Part shown: in pieces, positions 44,699 through 56,236 of the stretch
Layout: every line of letters starts with the position of its first letter
How positions within the stretch are numbered: the stretch's first letter is position 1
From: Perkinsus chesapeaki
Lineage: Eukaryota; Perkinsozoa; Perkinsida; Perkinsidae
Direction: 5' to 3'
Assembly: GCA_013115145.1 (NCBI GenBank)
Contig: JAAPAO010000103.1
Span: 1 to 64,000, forward strand
DNA length: 64,000 nt
Program-made: the position numbers and the translations under genes
The notes under the pieces: model-generated
Told to the model about the DNA's origin: nothing
What the model saw: only the letters and a program-made list of their open reading frames with translations
The model's database searches: none

Positions 44699-46782
44699 CT
44701 ATCCGTTATCACCTCCTCCTCCTATACTTGTATCACTTCTTTTCCTTGATAATGATGTTGTTGTATGATTATTATTACTAATACGTATTTTCTTGTTTCT
44801 CCTTATAATAACATCATTATCATATTTGTAATCATCATAATTCCGGCTATCACTACTTTCATTACGCTCTTCTTCATCTTCACTACTATTACTATATTCA
44901 TTATTTCCCTTAATCATCATTATTTTATGATCATCATCAATATTATTATTTTTAGGTGTTAATGATACAACCTTCCTTGCCTGTGGTATAGGAGGCTTAT
45001 AATAACTATAATAACAACAACAAAAACAACACTAACAATAATAATATTATATATATCATTTACTACTACTACCTGCTATAACCACCACCACCACTACCAG
45101 TATCAGCAGCGGCAGCAGCAGCAGCACTATGATGATGATTATGGTTGTGCCACCGCCGCCCCAGTCCTCCTCCTTCTTCTTCTCCTGGTCCTTGTTTTAT
45201 CTTATTATTATTATCTAATGCACTGTCTTGTGTACTACTTGGTGGTAATGAACTTCCACCATAACCATATGCTTGACGTACATGTTGATGCAAACCAACA
45301 ACAAATTCAACAGCAGTAGCAGGTGCCTCATTGTCGTGCCCCTGTTGTTGTATTATTATTCCATTATTATTATCTATTAAAGGTTGTATTGTATTATTAT
45401 TACAATACCATCCATTATCGATATAAGAGGGATGGGTATATTGTATCACTGATTGTTCTTGTTGTTGTTGTTCTTGTTGTTGTTGTTGACTATTATTAAT
45501 ATTATCTTCCTGGGTTCCTAATATATAATAATAACATCATTAATTATTATTACTATTATTACCACCCAATTCTAATACAATATCCTTATGTCTGGATAAT
45601 GCCACCTTCGTTATATGGCGTATAATTGCTCGTTCAGTATATCTAATAACAATATATTAATAACAAGTGTTCAATAATAATAATACAATAATCTTTCATC
45701 CTCATTATTAATTATATTCCTTCTTTTATTATCTTTACTTAATCCATATCTAATCTTCATTATTACCCTATATATAATCCATATTCATATTACTACTTGC
45801 AATCTATCTTTCTCCCCCTCAACATTAGTTCTGTTTGACCATAACTTTTAATTTTATTATCATTATCTTTATTATTTATTATCATCATTTCACTTAGTAA
45901 TCTTCGTGCACCTTCTGGACAGGCATACTTAATAAAAGCATACCCTCTAGAATAACCATTATTATCCTTTACCTATCCATTATAATATTATTACTATTAT
46001 TATAATACTCATACTTACTATTTCCACTATATTTACTAAACCCCATTGACTTAAATAATCTCCTAAACTCTCAATAGTTTCATTATTATTGAATCCAGCT
46101 ATGAATACTTTACATTCATCACTGGCTCCATTTGGTAAAGTAGGTAATGGTAACTATTACCAACTAATAATATTATCAAGAGATAATAATAATCATCATT
46201 ATTATTATTACTGCATTAACATCACCTTGTATGTCATTAACACCTGCTCTTGTTTTAGCATAATCTACCTTTAATACTTCTAGACCACACTCTTTACGAC
46301 CCCTATCAATATATAATAACAATAACGACAACAACAGCGTTGTTGTTACTTAATATCTAATACTGATGCATCAGCACTTGAACCATTATAATACTGGATA
46401 AAAGCATAATTACCACCATTTACTTTTGACAAGTTTATTTTACTAATATCACCATATTTTGAAAAATAGTTAATTAATGCTTTATCGCTTCTCATATAGC
46501 GTGGTATATTACCAACATATCTGATATGACACTTTATTATATACTACTACTACAACAACAACACTAACATTATCAACCTTATCATTACATTCTTGTTGAT
46601 CTTAAACCAATTAGACTAGGAGGTGTTGATATATCATTAAATGAGATGCCATCTCCTCCTCCTGCTGCTGCTAATGATGATGATGATGATGACTGTGATA
46701 TCCTCCTTTCATCATCATCTTCTTCTTCTTGTCTCCTCTTTTCCCTTTTATATCCGTTCATCCATCTATCATTATTTGCCAT
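44699..46782 (-). CDS. Two-RRM RNA-binding protein
   Basis: Start MANNDRWMNGYKREKRRQ (46782), then an acidic/Ser-rich segment. RRM1 (about 46370-46530) has RNP2-like YVGNIP and RNP1-like GNYAFIQY with SDKALINYFSKYGDI between them. RRM2 (about 45850-46140) has CKVFIAGF, ESLGDYLSQWGLV and SRGYAFIKY. After these come helical ERYTERAIIRHITKVALS, a Gln-rich run, an Asn/Ala/His-rich region (HHHSAAAAAAAD) and a basic-acidic tail with SLSRKRSDTS. The arrangement of tandem RRMs with a low-complexity tail is typical of splicing or mRNA regulators; no closer family is recognised. The stop at 44699 may instead be skipped by an intron (see the next spacer). Confidence 0.78.
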
Positions 46783-46906
46783 TACACCCTAATACATGTC
46801 CTTGCTATTAATAATCATCACTTAACACTAATTAACACTATTAATATTAAAGAAACTGAACATTTGTATTTATTCTTGTATTTCATCATTCTCACTCAAT
46901 CTACAC

Positions 46907-49900
46907 TTATTTCCTTTTGTGTGATTCAACCCCTTTTCGCCCATTAGTAGTAGCAGCAGCAGTTGATACTGTTCCCCCTCCTCCTCGTCGTCCTCCTGCT
47001 GATGATGATGATGCTTTAGCGGCAGCATTATCAATCCTCATCAGCTCTTCTTGTTCTTTCTGCTCTTTCATCCCTTTATATCTAATAATATACTAATAAT
47101 AATAAAGTAGCTGATTATTACTTTCTATACGCCCAGAAGGCCCCTATCATTAATAATGGACTGCTTAATACTATTGGTACTATTATTAATCCACCTATTG
47201 ATAATAATAATAGTTATTATTAAAGTAGTAGGTGTATATTACCAGACACATATAACATTGTCTTGAATAATGGTATAAAATCTTTACCTCTTGTCGATAA
47301 TAATGGTTTTATTGTTGATGCATAGAAAACCTTAGGTGCAAATATAGCTAATATTATTCTATCTAATAGGAATATACCAACAGTTGATGCCAATAACATA
47401 CCTAATAACGATCATAATACTAATACTATCACTATTGGTAATACTATTATTATTATTGTTGTTATTGTTAGTATTATTATTACCAAGAACCTTATTTCTC
47501 AAATCATTAGGTAATACCATTAGTTCTAAGAAATGATTTAATGGTGGTATTATACCACTTGCTAGTATAAATAAACCAGCAGCACATAAGAATGCTGATA
47601 GGAATAATGCCCTATTCTCAAGATATCCTTGCATCCATGGACGACCTTTATAGTTAACCACTAATACAGCTACTTGTTGTGCACTTTTAACAAGGAACAT
47701 AACTGTATTAAGTAGATTAGGTTTATAAGGTACCGATCTAATTACATATTATTATTATATAATAAGTAGTAGTATTATAGTTATATTACTTAAACATTGA
47801 GAATATATCATCGCCAAATCCACTCTCATCCATCATTTTATTTAACTTTTCATCTCTATTCCTTTCAAATTCATATAAGTCTTCTAATGCTTTATCACCT
47901 AATTATTATTCATTAATAATAATATAATAATTGTTGTTGTACTACTACCCATAGCAGTCTTTGCTAAATCCATTGCTTTAACTAATACATATAAATGTAC
48001 TGATACCTGGGCCATAACTGATAAGAATATAGCGGGATGAAATACTGATCTTATTGGTAATACGTCAGATAATCTAATAATGAATATATATTAACTTATA
48101 TAATAGTAATTATTATCACCTATCAGCCGGTTTAGCATAACTAAAGGCAATACTTGCTACCATTGTTAATAAACCCGAGAATATCAATTGTAATTCAGTT
48201 GGGTTACCACCCTCAACAGTTCCTGCTGCTAAAGTATATCTAATAATATATACGATAATAATAATACATCTTATTATTAATATTACGCGCTAACCATAGA
48301 ATCTAACATCATTATCTGCATCATTTGTACATTTAATAATAATGTACATCGACCCTGCCTTATTATTTGTATTACACTCCTTATACTAGGGGCTCTAGAT
48401 GTAAATGGTGCAGCAACTGATGCATCACCAAGTTGAACTACAGGTTTCATACCTATTAATAATAATCATTTACCATCCATATTATCATTAATAATAATAT
48501 TACCTTCTTGTGATTGTTCATCATTATTATTTTCCATTTGTTTTTGTGCATTTTCCATAACAGTTGCCATAAAGCCTCCTCCTTTACCTTTACTACCCCA
48601 AGCTGCATTAGTACCGTACTTCCCTTGTAGCTCCTTTTGTACCTTTAACCATCATTATTATCATATTCGTAATTATTACTATAATAATACTACTACCTTC
48701 GTTAACTCAGACCTCAGCCTTGCTGATGAATTCTTCATAGCTTGGAAGTATGTAGTAAAACCAACATTATCTTGATTATTATTAGTTAACTTATTTAATT
48801 CTTCTTGAAACCATTCTTGTTGATGTTGCATAATAACCTTAATAATATCATCTTTACTACTCCTCCCCTCCCCCCCCTCCGTATTATTACTTGTCTTCTT
48901 GCATTAAACTCAGTCTTATATTCTTTGGCTAATTGCCTTTCTCTCATCCCAAGTAACTTTTGATCTTCTTCTAATTTATCTTCAGCTGTTCCTTCACCTT
49001 CTAATAACTTATTATCACCGCCATTCGATGATGAAGACGCATTTGAATCACCAAAGCCCGATAATAATGCAACACCAACATCTGCTTGTTTTAATGCCCC
49101 AACATCATTACCACCATCACCACACATTAACGGATGCAACATATTATCACCACCAGTACCTTTATCTTCATTAGCTTCCTTTTTAACATAACGTACAACT
49201 TCCTCTTTTTGTTGTGGAGATACTCTAGCAAATACTTTAATAACATGTGCTGTCTTATATAATGTTTTATCACCTTCCTCTTCTAATTGGCTTAATACAT
49301 CACCTTTAGATTATAAATAATAATACTAATAATTATATTATTATTACCCCCAACTATTAGATCAGCTTTATTAGCTAATTGTCTTATATTATCATACGAT
49401 GCTGTGTAAGGGCAATATACCTCATCAGTTTTAATATCCTCCCATACTGATATTATTACAACCAATACTACTACTACCACTACTAGTATGATGATTATTA
49501 CTTCTATCCTTGGTTAACATTAATTTAGGTTTATTATATGATTGATCACTAAATATCCCAATCTCATTGGCTACATGTGCTGCTGTTAATGCCGAATCAC
49601 CAGTTAACATAATACAAGGCATTTTAGCATCACTTAGAGCCTATCATATTAATACACATTATATTTACTGCTGCTATTATTACTACTACCTTAAGTACAG
49701 TTGCTGTATCATTACGAAGATCACAAGCAAATGTTATAAAACCAGCAAAGTGTAGATCAGATTCAACATGTGATCTTGACCATTTATCGCACTACATAAT
49801 TATATCAACATTGCATTATATTATTATTATTATCTCTATTACATCCTGTGTACCTCCTTTAGCTGCCATTGCCAATACTCTCATACCTCTCTTTGCTAAT

Positions 49901-52354
49901 ATACGATATGTTGATAGATAACCTTCAGGTGGATTCGATAACATACCCAATATTACTTCAGGTGATCCTTTAACAACACATATCTAATAATAATAGTAAC
50001 AACAACCCGCCCCCGACCCCGCCCCCGTCGTACCTTTTTATGTTGTTTAATAATCTCTATTACAGCACTCATACGTTGTAATGATGATGAGAAATGATGT
50101 CTTGTTAGTATTTTCAATACAGCTGCTGCTTCGTGTTTACTACTACTACTACTACTGTCATTCCCACTGGTGGCAATTGGCCCAGCTGTATTAGTTTTAG
50201 TATCATAATACCAATGTAATGATTGTAATGCTGCTAGTTCTACTGGATCACCTAACAGTTCACCACCACCACCACCACCTTCATTAATACTTATTAAAGA
50301 ATGACAACCAGCAATAACATATTTAGCTGCAATACTTTCCATACTTGTATCCTAATAATATTTATAATACATTCATACAATATTACCTACATTATTAAGG
50401 TTATTAACATCTTCAATCTTTATATCATCATCATTAGTATATTCCATATCAGTCACTACACCAGTACATGATAATTTATCACTAGTTAATGTACCAGTTT
50501 TATCAAAAAAACAATGGGTTATTGTACCAGCCATAGGTACTCTATATGGTTCAGTACAGAACACTCCTATTTTATGTAATGCCATTAATGCTGTATTAAC
50601 AGCTAATGACATTTGCATTGGTAATTCTGGTGGTACTACACTTGTTATTATCATAACACATCTTAATAATAATTTATAACCAGACATTTTACTTAACTTT
50701 TCCGTACCTATTATTATTATTATCATCTAATATTATTATTATTATTACTACCTTCACCAGATATCCTTTGATTAATAACATATGCCACTGCCATTAATGC
50801 AAATGATAATAGTAATAATAATAATTTAAGCGTATCCCTATTATCATTTCTGACATCCTCTTGTGAGAATTCTATCATTCTGGTTAATTCACCTTGTGCT
50901 GATTGTATACCAGTTCTTAATACTATACAATAACAATTATCAGCTTGTAATAATGATGTACCACTAAATAATATATGTATTCTATCTCTACCGATAATAT
51001 CTAATTTATTATCAGCAGCATCACCAATATAATCAATAGAGTCTTTTAATTGTGGTACAGATTCACCCGTTAATGATGCTTCATTAACAACTGCACTACC
51101 TTCTACTATTAAACTATCACATGGTATCATAATTACACCACCAGTACCTAGTAAGTATTTATATACATGTATATATGCTATTATTACTACTACCTTTATT
51201 ATTAATATTAATACGATCACCAGGTACTAACTCATCTGACATAACACTTGTCCATTTACCATTACGTAATACCATAATCTAATAACGATATTAAGCTGCT
51301 TCTAATTAGTTAATTATTATTATTACTGGTATTATATTTTTCCCAGCCATATTACGTAATGTTAATAAATTACGCCTTCTTTGAAATACTGTACCTGCTT
51401 CCATACCAAAGATTGATAAGAATGTGAATACAGTATATTTCCAATATTCATCCATCATCCATAATAAACAACATAATATTTGGAATATTGGTATTGGAGT
51501 TAATATCTATATTCAATAATTACTATTATATACTATATATTACCTGATCTCTATATAATATATAAAATGGTGGTACAGGTATATCAACTTTATTTAAACC
51601 ATATAAATCTTGTTCTTCTTTAACTTTATCATCATTTAATCCATTATCTTTATTTGATTTATTAATATAATCTTTAATAGGTAAAGTCATATCACATTTT
51701 AATACATGTACATCACCAGTATCATCATTAACTATATATTTCCTTCTTTGAAATACAAAGTATCTAATAATATATAATTTACCATATAATACCATTTAAT
51801 ATATATTACAATGTTAAATCATGTCCTCTTTTCAGCTGTACTATATTACCTTTACCATGATGTTCTAATGGTGTTACTCTACAATAGTTACCAGGTACTA
51901 AACGTTTACTCTTTTTATATTGTATTAATGTTTTAAATCTTATTGACCAATGTTGTGATAATAAGAATAATACATGTGTTAATATTGTAGCTATTATTGA
52001 TAATAATGCAGTTGGTGATGGTGCCCATTGTGATGGTATAGGTCTATCTTCGCTATCAGTTATATTGGATAATTCTAATACAGTACCATTATTAATAGCA
52101 TCTTCTATTAATTCATCAACTACTGCTTTATATGGTTCCCCTATGGTATTAAATACCTTTAATAATGCCATACCATGTAGTATAATAAATATAGCAGTAA
52201 TCATACCGCTCTTTCCTCTACAACGCTCTAATAATGTAATATCCCTAACCCCTCCTCCACCACCATTATCAATATATTTAAGATTTGATGATGATACCAA
52301 CATAACAACAATAACAACTAATAATAATATAGTTATCCTATCCATTCCCTTCAC
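46907..52354 (-). CDS. SPF1: P5A-type ATPase (Spf1/ATP13A1), ER helix dislocase
   Basis: P5A transport ATPase; known members sit in the ER and extract misinserted transmembrane helices. Signatures in order are [11 protein letters not shown] (about 51070), [19 protein letters not shown] in TM4 (about 50580-50640; PPELP marks P5A, PPALP marks P5B), the phosphorylation site [12 protein letters not shown] (about 50480-50515), [34 protein letters not shown] (about 49560-49620), [13 protein letters not shown] and [21 protein letters not shown] (about 49050-49120). An insertion follows, then C-terminal spans such as [18 protein letters not shown] (about 47560-47620). The N-terminus (MKGMDRIT; second Met possible) is hydrophobic. 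The tail ends ESHKRK at 46907, a possible dilysine-like ER retrieval signal. About twenty short introns, two of them G-rich. Confidence 0.92.
48858..48880 (-). other. G-run intron segment in the P5A ATPase gene
   Basis: On the coding strand this reads as G runs separated by A (GGAGGGGGGGAGGGGAGGAG), inside an intron. It is a potential quadruplex or splicing-enhancer G tract, unusual in this AT-rich block. Confidence 0.5.
50006..50027 (-). other. Quadruplex-like motif in a P5A ATPase intron
   Basis: Coding strand has four G tracts of 5, 4, 5 and 3 separated by one or two bases (C, TC, C), a canonical G-quadruplex pattern, inside the intron that starts just left of 50036. Confidence 0.6.
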
Positions 52355-52486
52355 GTACTAGTCAATCCTCCACCGTGCCTGGAGGGGGGATCGGATCGGG
52401 TTCGGGAGTGTTATATAAAAAGCGCTCGCCCAGGTAATCGATATATAATATGCCGTCGTCGTCGTCGCTGCCGTGGTCTTGGTGTT
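52355..52486. promoter_or_regulatory. Divergent promoter of P5A ATPase and PUS7
   Basis: A 132-bp gap between head-to-head genes. It holds a G-rich patch (about 52380-52408), a TATA-like TTATATAAAA at 52411-52420 placed about 67 nt before the PUS7 ATG, and AGCGCT. The GC content is well above that of the flanking introns. Confidence 0.4.
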
Positions 52487-55416
52487 ATGATAGTAGATTA
52501 TAGTTTACCCCCTACTGAAGCTGAAGGTAATAATATATTTATATTTATATAATATTATATATTAGTTGGTATTACATTATATGCTGATACTGATAATGAT
52601 CATATAATATTACCTTGTATATTTAAACATAAATATCAGGATTTCCATGTGTAAGAGATTATATCTAATATTAATATAATTATAAGTAGATATGAGATAC
52701 CAGAAGATAATAATAGACCATTACATTTAACAAAGTTATGGACTAAAGATAATGTTATTAAAGAAATAAGGGATAAAAGGGATAATGAAGATGATCTTAT
52801 TAATACATTGTAATATATATTATTTATATTATAATTATATTATTAGGGGACCTGATTATAAATTAAATGATGAACAAATTAATAATATTAAACAATGTTT
52901 AAATGAAGATGATATGAATACTTTTATTACCTTCTTGAAAACACCACGTAATACTATATATAAATAATAATATATTATTATTAGATACATCAACATCAAC
53001 ACCATCAGCATCAGCAGCAGCAACTGCTACACGTAAATATTGTTTATTACAAGGTGATACTATACAAGATAAACCAGGACGTACTAAAGTACATAAGTAA
53101 TATTATTAATAGTAAGTTATCATTGTTATTATTGTCATTATAGGATGGTTAAAACACAGTTCCCTAATGGCATGTTTATTAGTGATACTATTGACCCTGA
53201 TACTGATAATGATAATAAATATAAAATAAGAATATGGATAAAGAAAGATTTTAATATAGGACAAAAGTAATAATAAATATTAATATATTAGGAATAATAA
53301 TATTAGACGGGCAAGAGAATTAGCAGCTATTAATGAAGATGATAATAAAAGACATAGAGGGAAGAAGGGAGGGAAAAGAGGAGCAGCAGCAGCAGCAGGA
53401 GGAGGAGGATCGTCAATGAAGAAGTTAAAGAAGGTTAATGATGATGATGTTGATTTACCACAAGCACGGTATGATCCATGGCCCAAGGATCAAGGAGATT
53501 ATTTATATTTTAATATGTATAAAGAGAATAGAGATACATCAGAAGCAATAACAATAATATCAAAAGCTATGGGTAAAAAGAATAATAAATCATTTACAAT
53601 AGCGGGTACAAAAGATAGACGTGCAGTAACAGTACAACAAGTATGTATGTGGAGGACATATGAAGAACAAGTTAAAAGAGCTATATTAAATGGGTAGTAA
53701 TAACAATATGGGATAATAATTAAATGGTCTAAAAGTAATTATATAGGAAATGGGATAGATGTATTAGAGTATCTGATTTCCATTATAAAAATGATAAATT
53801 ATCATTAGGTAGTAATAATGATAGTTATATTACTAATTATTATTGTAATATTATTAGGTATGTTATATGGTAATAGATTTTATGTAGCATTACGTGGTAT
53901 AAAGGAATTACCGGATAAAGATAAACTTGATAAAGCATTTAATAATGTATCTAATAAAGGCTTTATTAACTATTTTGGAATGCAAAGATTTGGTAATAAT
54001 GATAATATTATTATTGTGTATATAGCTGCTCTACAATAAGGTACACAACTTACCCGGACACATGAGATAGGTAGAGCAATGTTAGCTAATGATTGGGAGA
54101 AGACAATAAGATTGATAATGGGAGAAACATCAATGATAAGACAAGCAGCCACATCAGCAGCAGCAGCCACATCGGAAGAAAATAAAGAAGAAGGGGGTAA
54201 TAATAATAATTTATTATTATAATAATAGTAATATTATTTATCAGGTTATAATAAAGTTAATGAGGCACGGAAGGCATATCTTATTGATAATGATGCTAAT
54301 AAATCATTACAATTAATGCCTAATAATATGCATATTGAGAAAAAGTTAATGTCATTATTAGCAAAAGGTAGTAGTAGTTATAATAATAATAATAATACTA
54401 AGGTATAATAATATAATAGAACCACATGGATATTTAGCAGCATTACAACAATTATCTACACCAACTCTATCACTTTATGTTCATTCGGTAATATTAATAA
54501 TAATCAAGTAGTATTATTATAATAATATGGATAGTAGTAGTTACAATCATATATATGGAATCATGCTGTATCATATCGAATAACTAAATATGGTATAAAT
54601 ATAGTAAATGGTGATATAGTTATTAATAATAGGACGTAATAATAATTAATTGTATTATATACATTATTAATAATAGGGAATTAATATCAAATAATAATAA
54701 TGATTATAACTCAAAACATAATGATAATATAGTAAGTATTAGTATTAGTCTAATAATAATTATTATTATTACTAATAGATACATATTACAGATGATAATA
54801 TTAAAGATTATAATATATATGATGTAGTATTACCATTACCTGGAGATAATACAGAATATCCTAATAATATGGAGCAATGGTATATTGATTTTGTTAATGA
54901 TAATTTATCATTATCATTAATAAATGATTTTAAAACATGCAATACAAGTGGTGGAGTATTCAATTTAACTGGTTCATATAGGAATATATTAAGTAGATGT
55001 GATAATGTTGAATATGATATAATATCGAAAGATAAAGCACTTGATAGAGTAATAATAATAATAATAATAATAATAGTCAATATCGATTAATATCGACATT
55101 TAGACGTTGATACCAACTGATATTGATATTATAAATAAACGTGATTATAGTATTGAAAAGTTAGATAATAATGATATATCATTATTAGAAAATACATATA
55201 GTATTATATTCAAGACAACATTAAAATCAGGTAATACAACAACAACACTTATTATTATTATTGTTATTATTGTTATTATTACCCAGTAGTAGTTGTTGTT
55301 GGTATTAATGCTATATAGGTACTTATTTAACAATGGCATTACGAGAGATAACAAGGCAGGATACTTCACGTAATTCTATAATCAACAACAACAAGGAGAG
55401 GAAGAAGGATACATAA
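52487..55416 (+). CDS. PUS7: PUS7 homologue, TruD-family pseudouridine synthase
   Basis: TruD-type RNA pseudouridine synthase; PUS7 modifies tRNA and mRNA in the nucleus or cytoplasm. Start MIVDYSLPPTEAE (52487), then VGITLYADTD and the CIFKHKYQDFHVRYEIP strand that opens the fold. The catalytic motif is SFTIAGTKDRRAVTVQQ (about 53590-53642), with Asp of TKD as expected nucleophile. GNRFYVALRGIK, GFINYFGMQRFG (about 53958-53993), RTHEIGRAMLANDWEK, LQSYIWNHAVSYRI (about 54541-54583), VVLPLPGD and the end GTYLTMALREITRQDTS (matching TYATMAxREVLKMDTS) follow the family order. A Lys/Gly/Ala-rich basic insert lies before the catalytic domain (about 53310-53450). About twelve introns. Confidence 0.92.
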
Positions 55417-55541
55417 ATGATAATAGTATATTACATTACCAACGATTACGTTAATGTTTCTATTTCTGTTATTATTGTTATTGTATATCAGTATTAGTGC
55501 TCGTTGTTGTTGCTCGTCTTCCTTATCATTATTGTTGTTAT

Positions 55542-56052
55542 ATGTCTAATATGGCTGATACTACTACTATTACTAATACCGATACCGATAATAGGGATAA
55601 ATTCGAGACTGGTCCATTGAGTCTATTAACCAAAGCATGCGAAGATAACTCACAAGTAGTATATTAATAATGTGTATTATATATTATCTTATTATTAGGT
55701 ACTTATTAATTGTCGTAATAATAGGAAGATATTAGCTAGAGTAAAGGCTTTTGATAGACATTTTAATATGGTATTGGAAAATGTAATAATAATTATTGAT
55801 AATAATTAATAAGCCGCAGCAGGTGAGGGAATCATGGACTGAAGTACCGAAAGGTGGATCCAATAAAAAAGCAGTTAACAAGGATAGGTAATAATAATAA
55901 TATTCACAGTGCTTGGTAGTAGTAGTAGTAATGCTGCTGCTGCTGATGATGATGGTGGTGGTGGTATTAATGTTACTAGGTTTGTGAGCAAGATGTTCTT
56001 AAGAGGTGATTCAGTAATAATGGTATTACGTAATCCTAAAACTAAACAATAA
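55542..56052 (+). CDS. SNRPD2: SmD2 core snRNP protein, 4 exons
   Basis: Sm-fold subunit of the heptameric ring on U1, U2, U4 and U5 snRNAs. Exons 55542-55655, 55699-55782, 55823-55887 and 55980-56052 join exactly in frame to 111 aa. Sm1 is [20 protein letters not shown], then [20 protein letters not shown] and [18 protein letters not shown]. Sm2 is [19 protein letters not shown]. All are nearly the same as in animals and fix the intron boundaries with confidence. The ending TKQ is short. Intron 3 (92 nt) is longer than the others and carries TAG and GCT triplets. The short N-terminus is Asp/Thr-rich. Confidence 0.96.
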
Positions 56053-56236
56053 GACTGCGAAGATGATGACGTATATAGTAAGAGCAGCTGCTTATAACGA
56101 CGATGAGGATAATAATAAATATAGTAATATAATAATACTACTACATAGAAGATCAGTCTCTATATTGATAATATGATCATGAAGTTGTTGAATTATTAGT
56201 ATTATCATAAGTTAATATATTATTATAATATTAATA

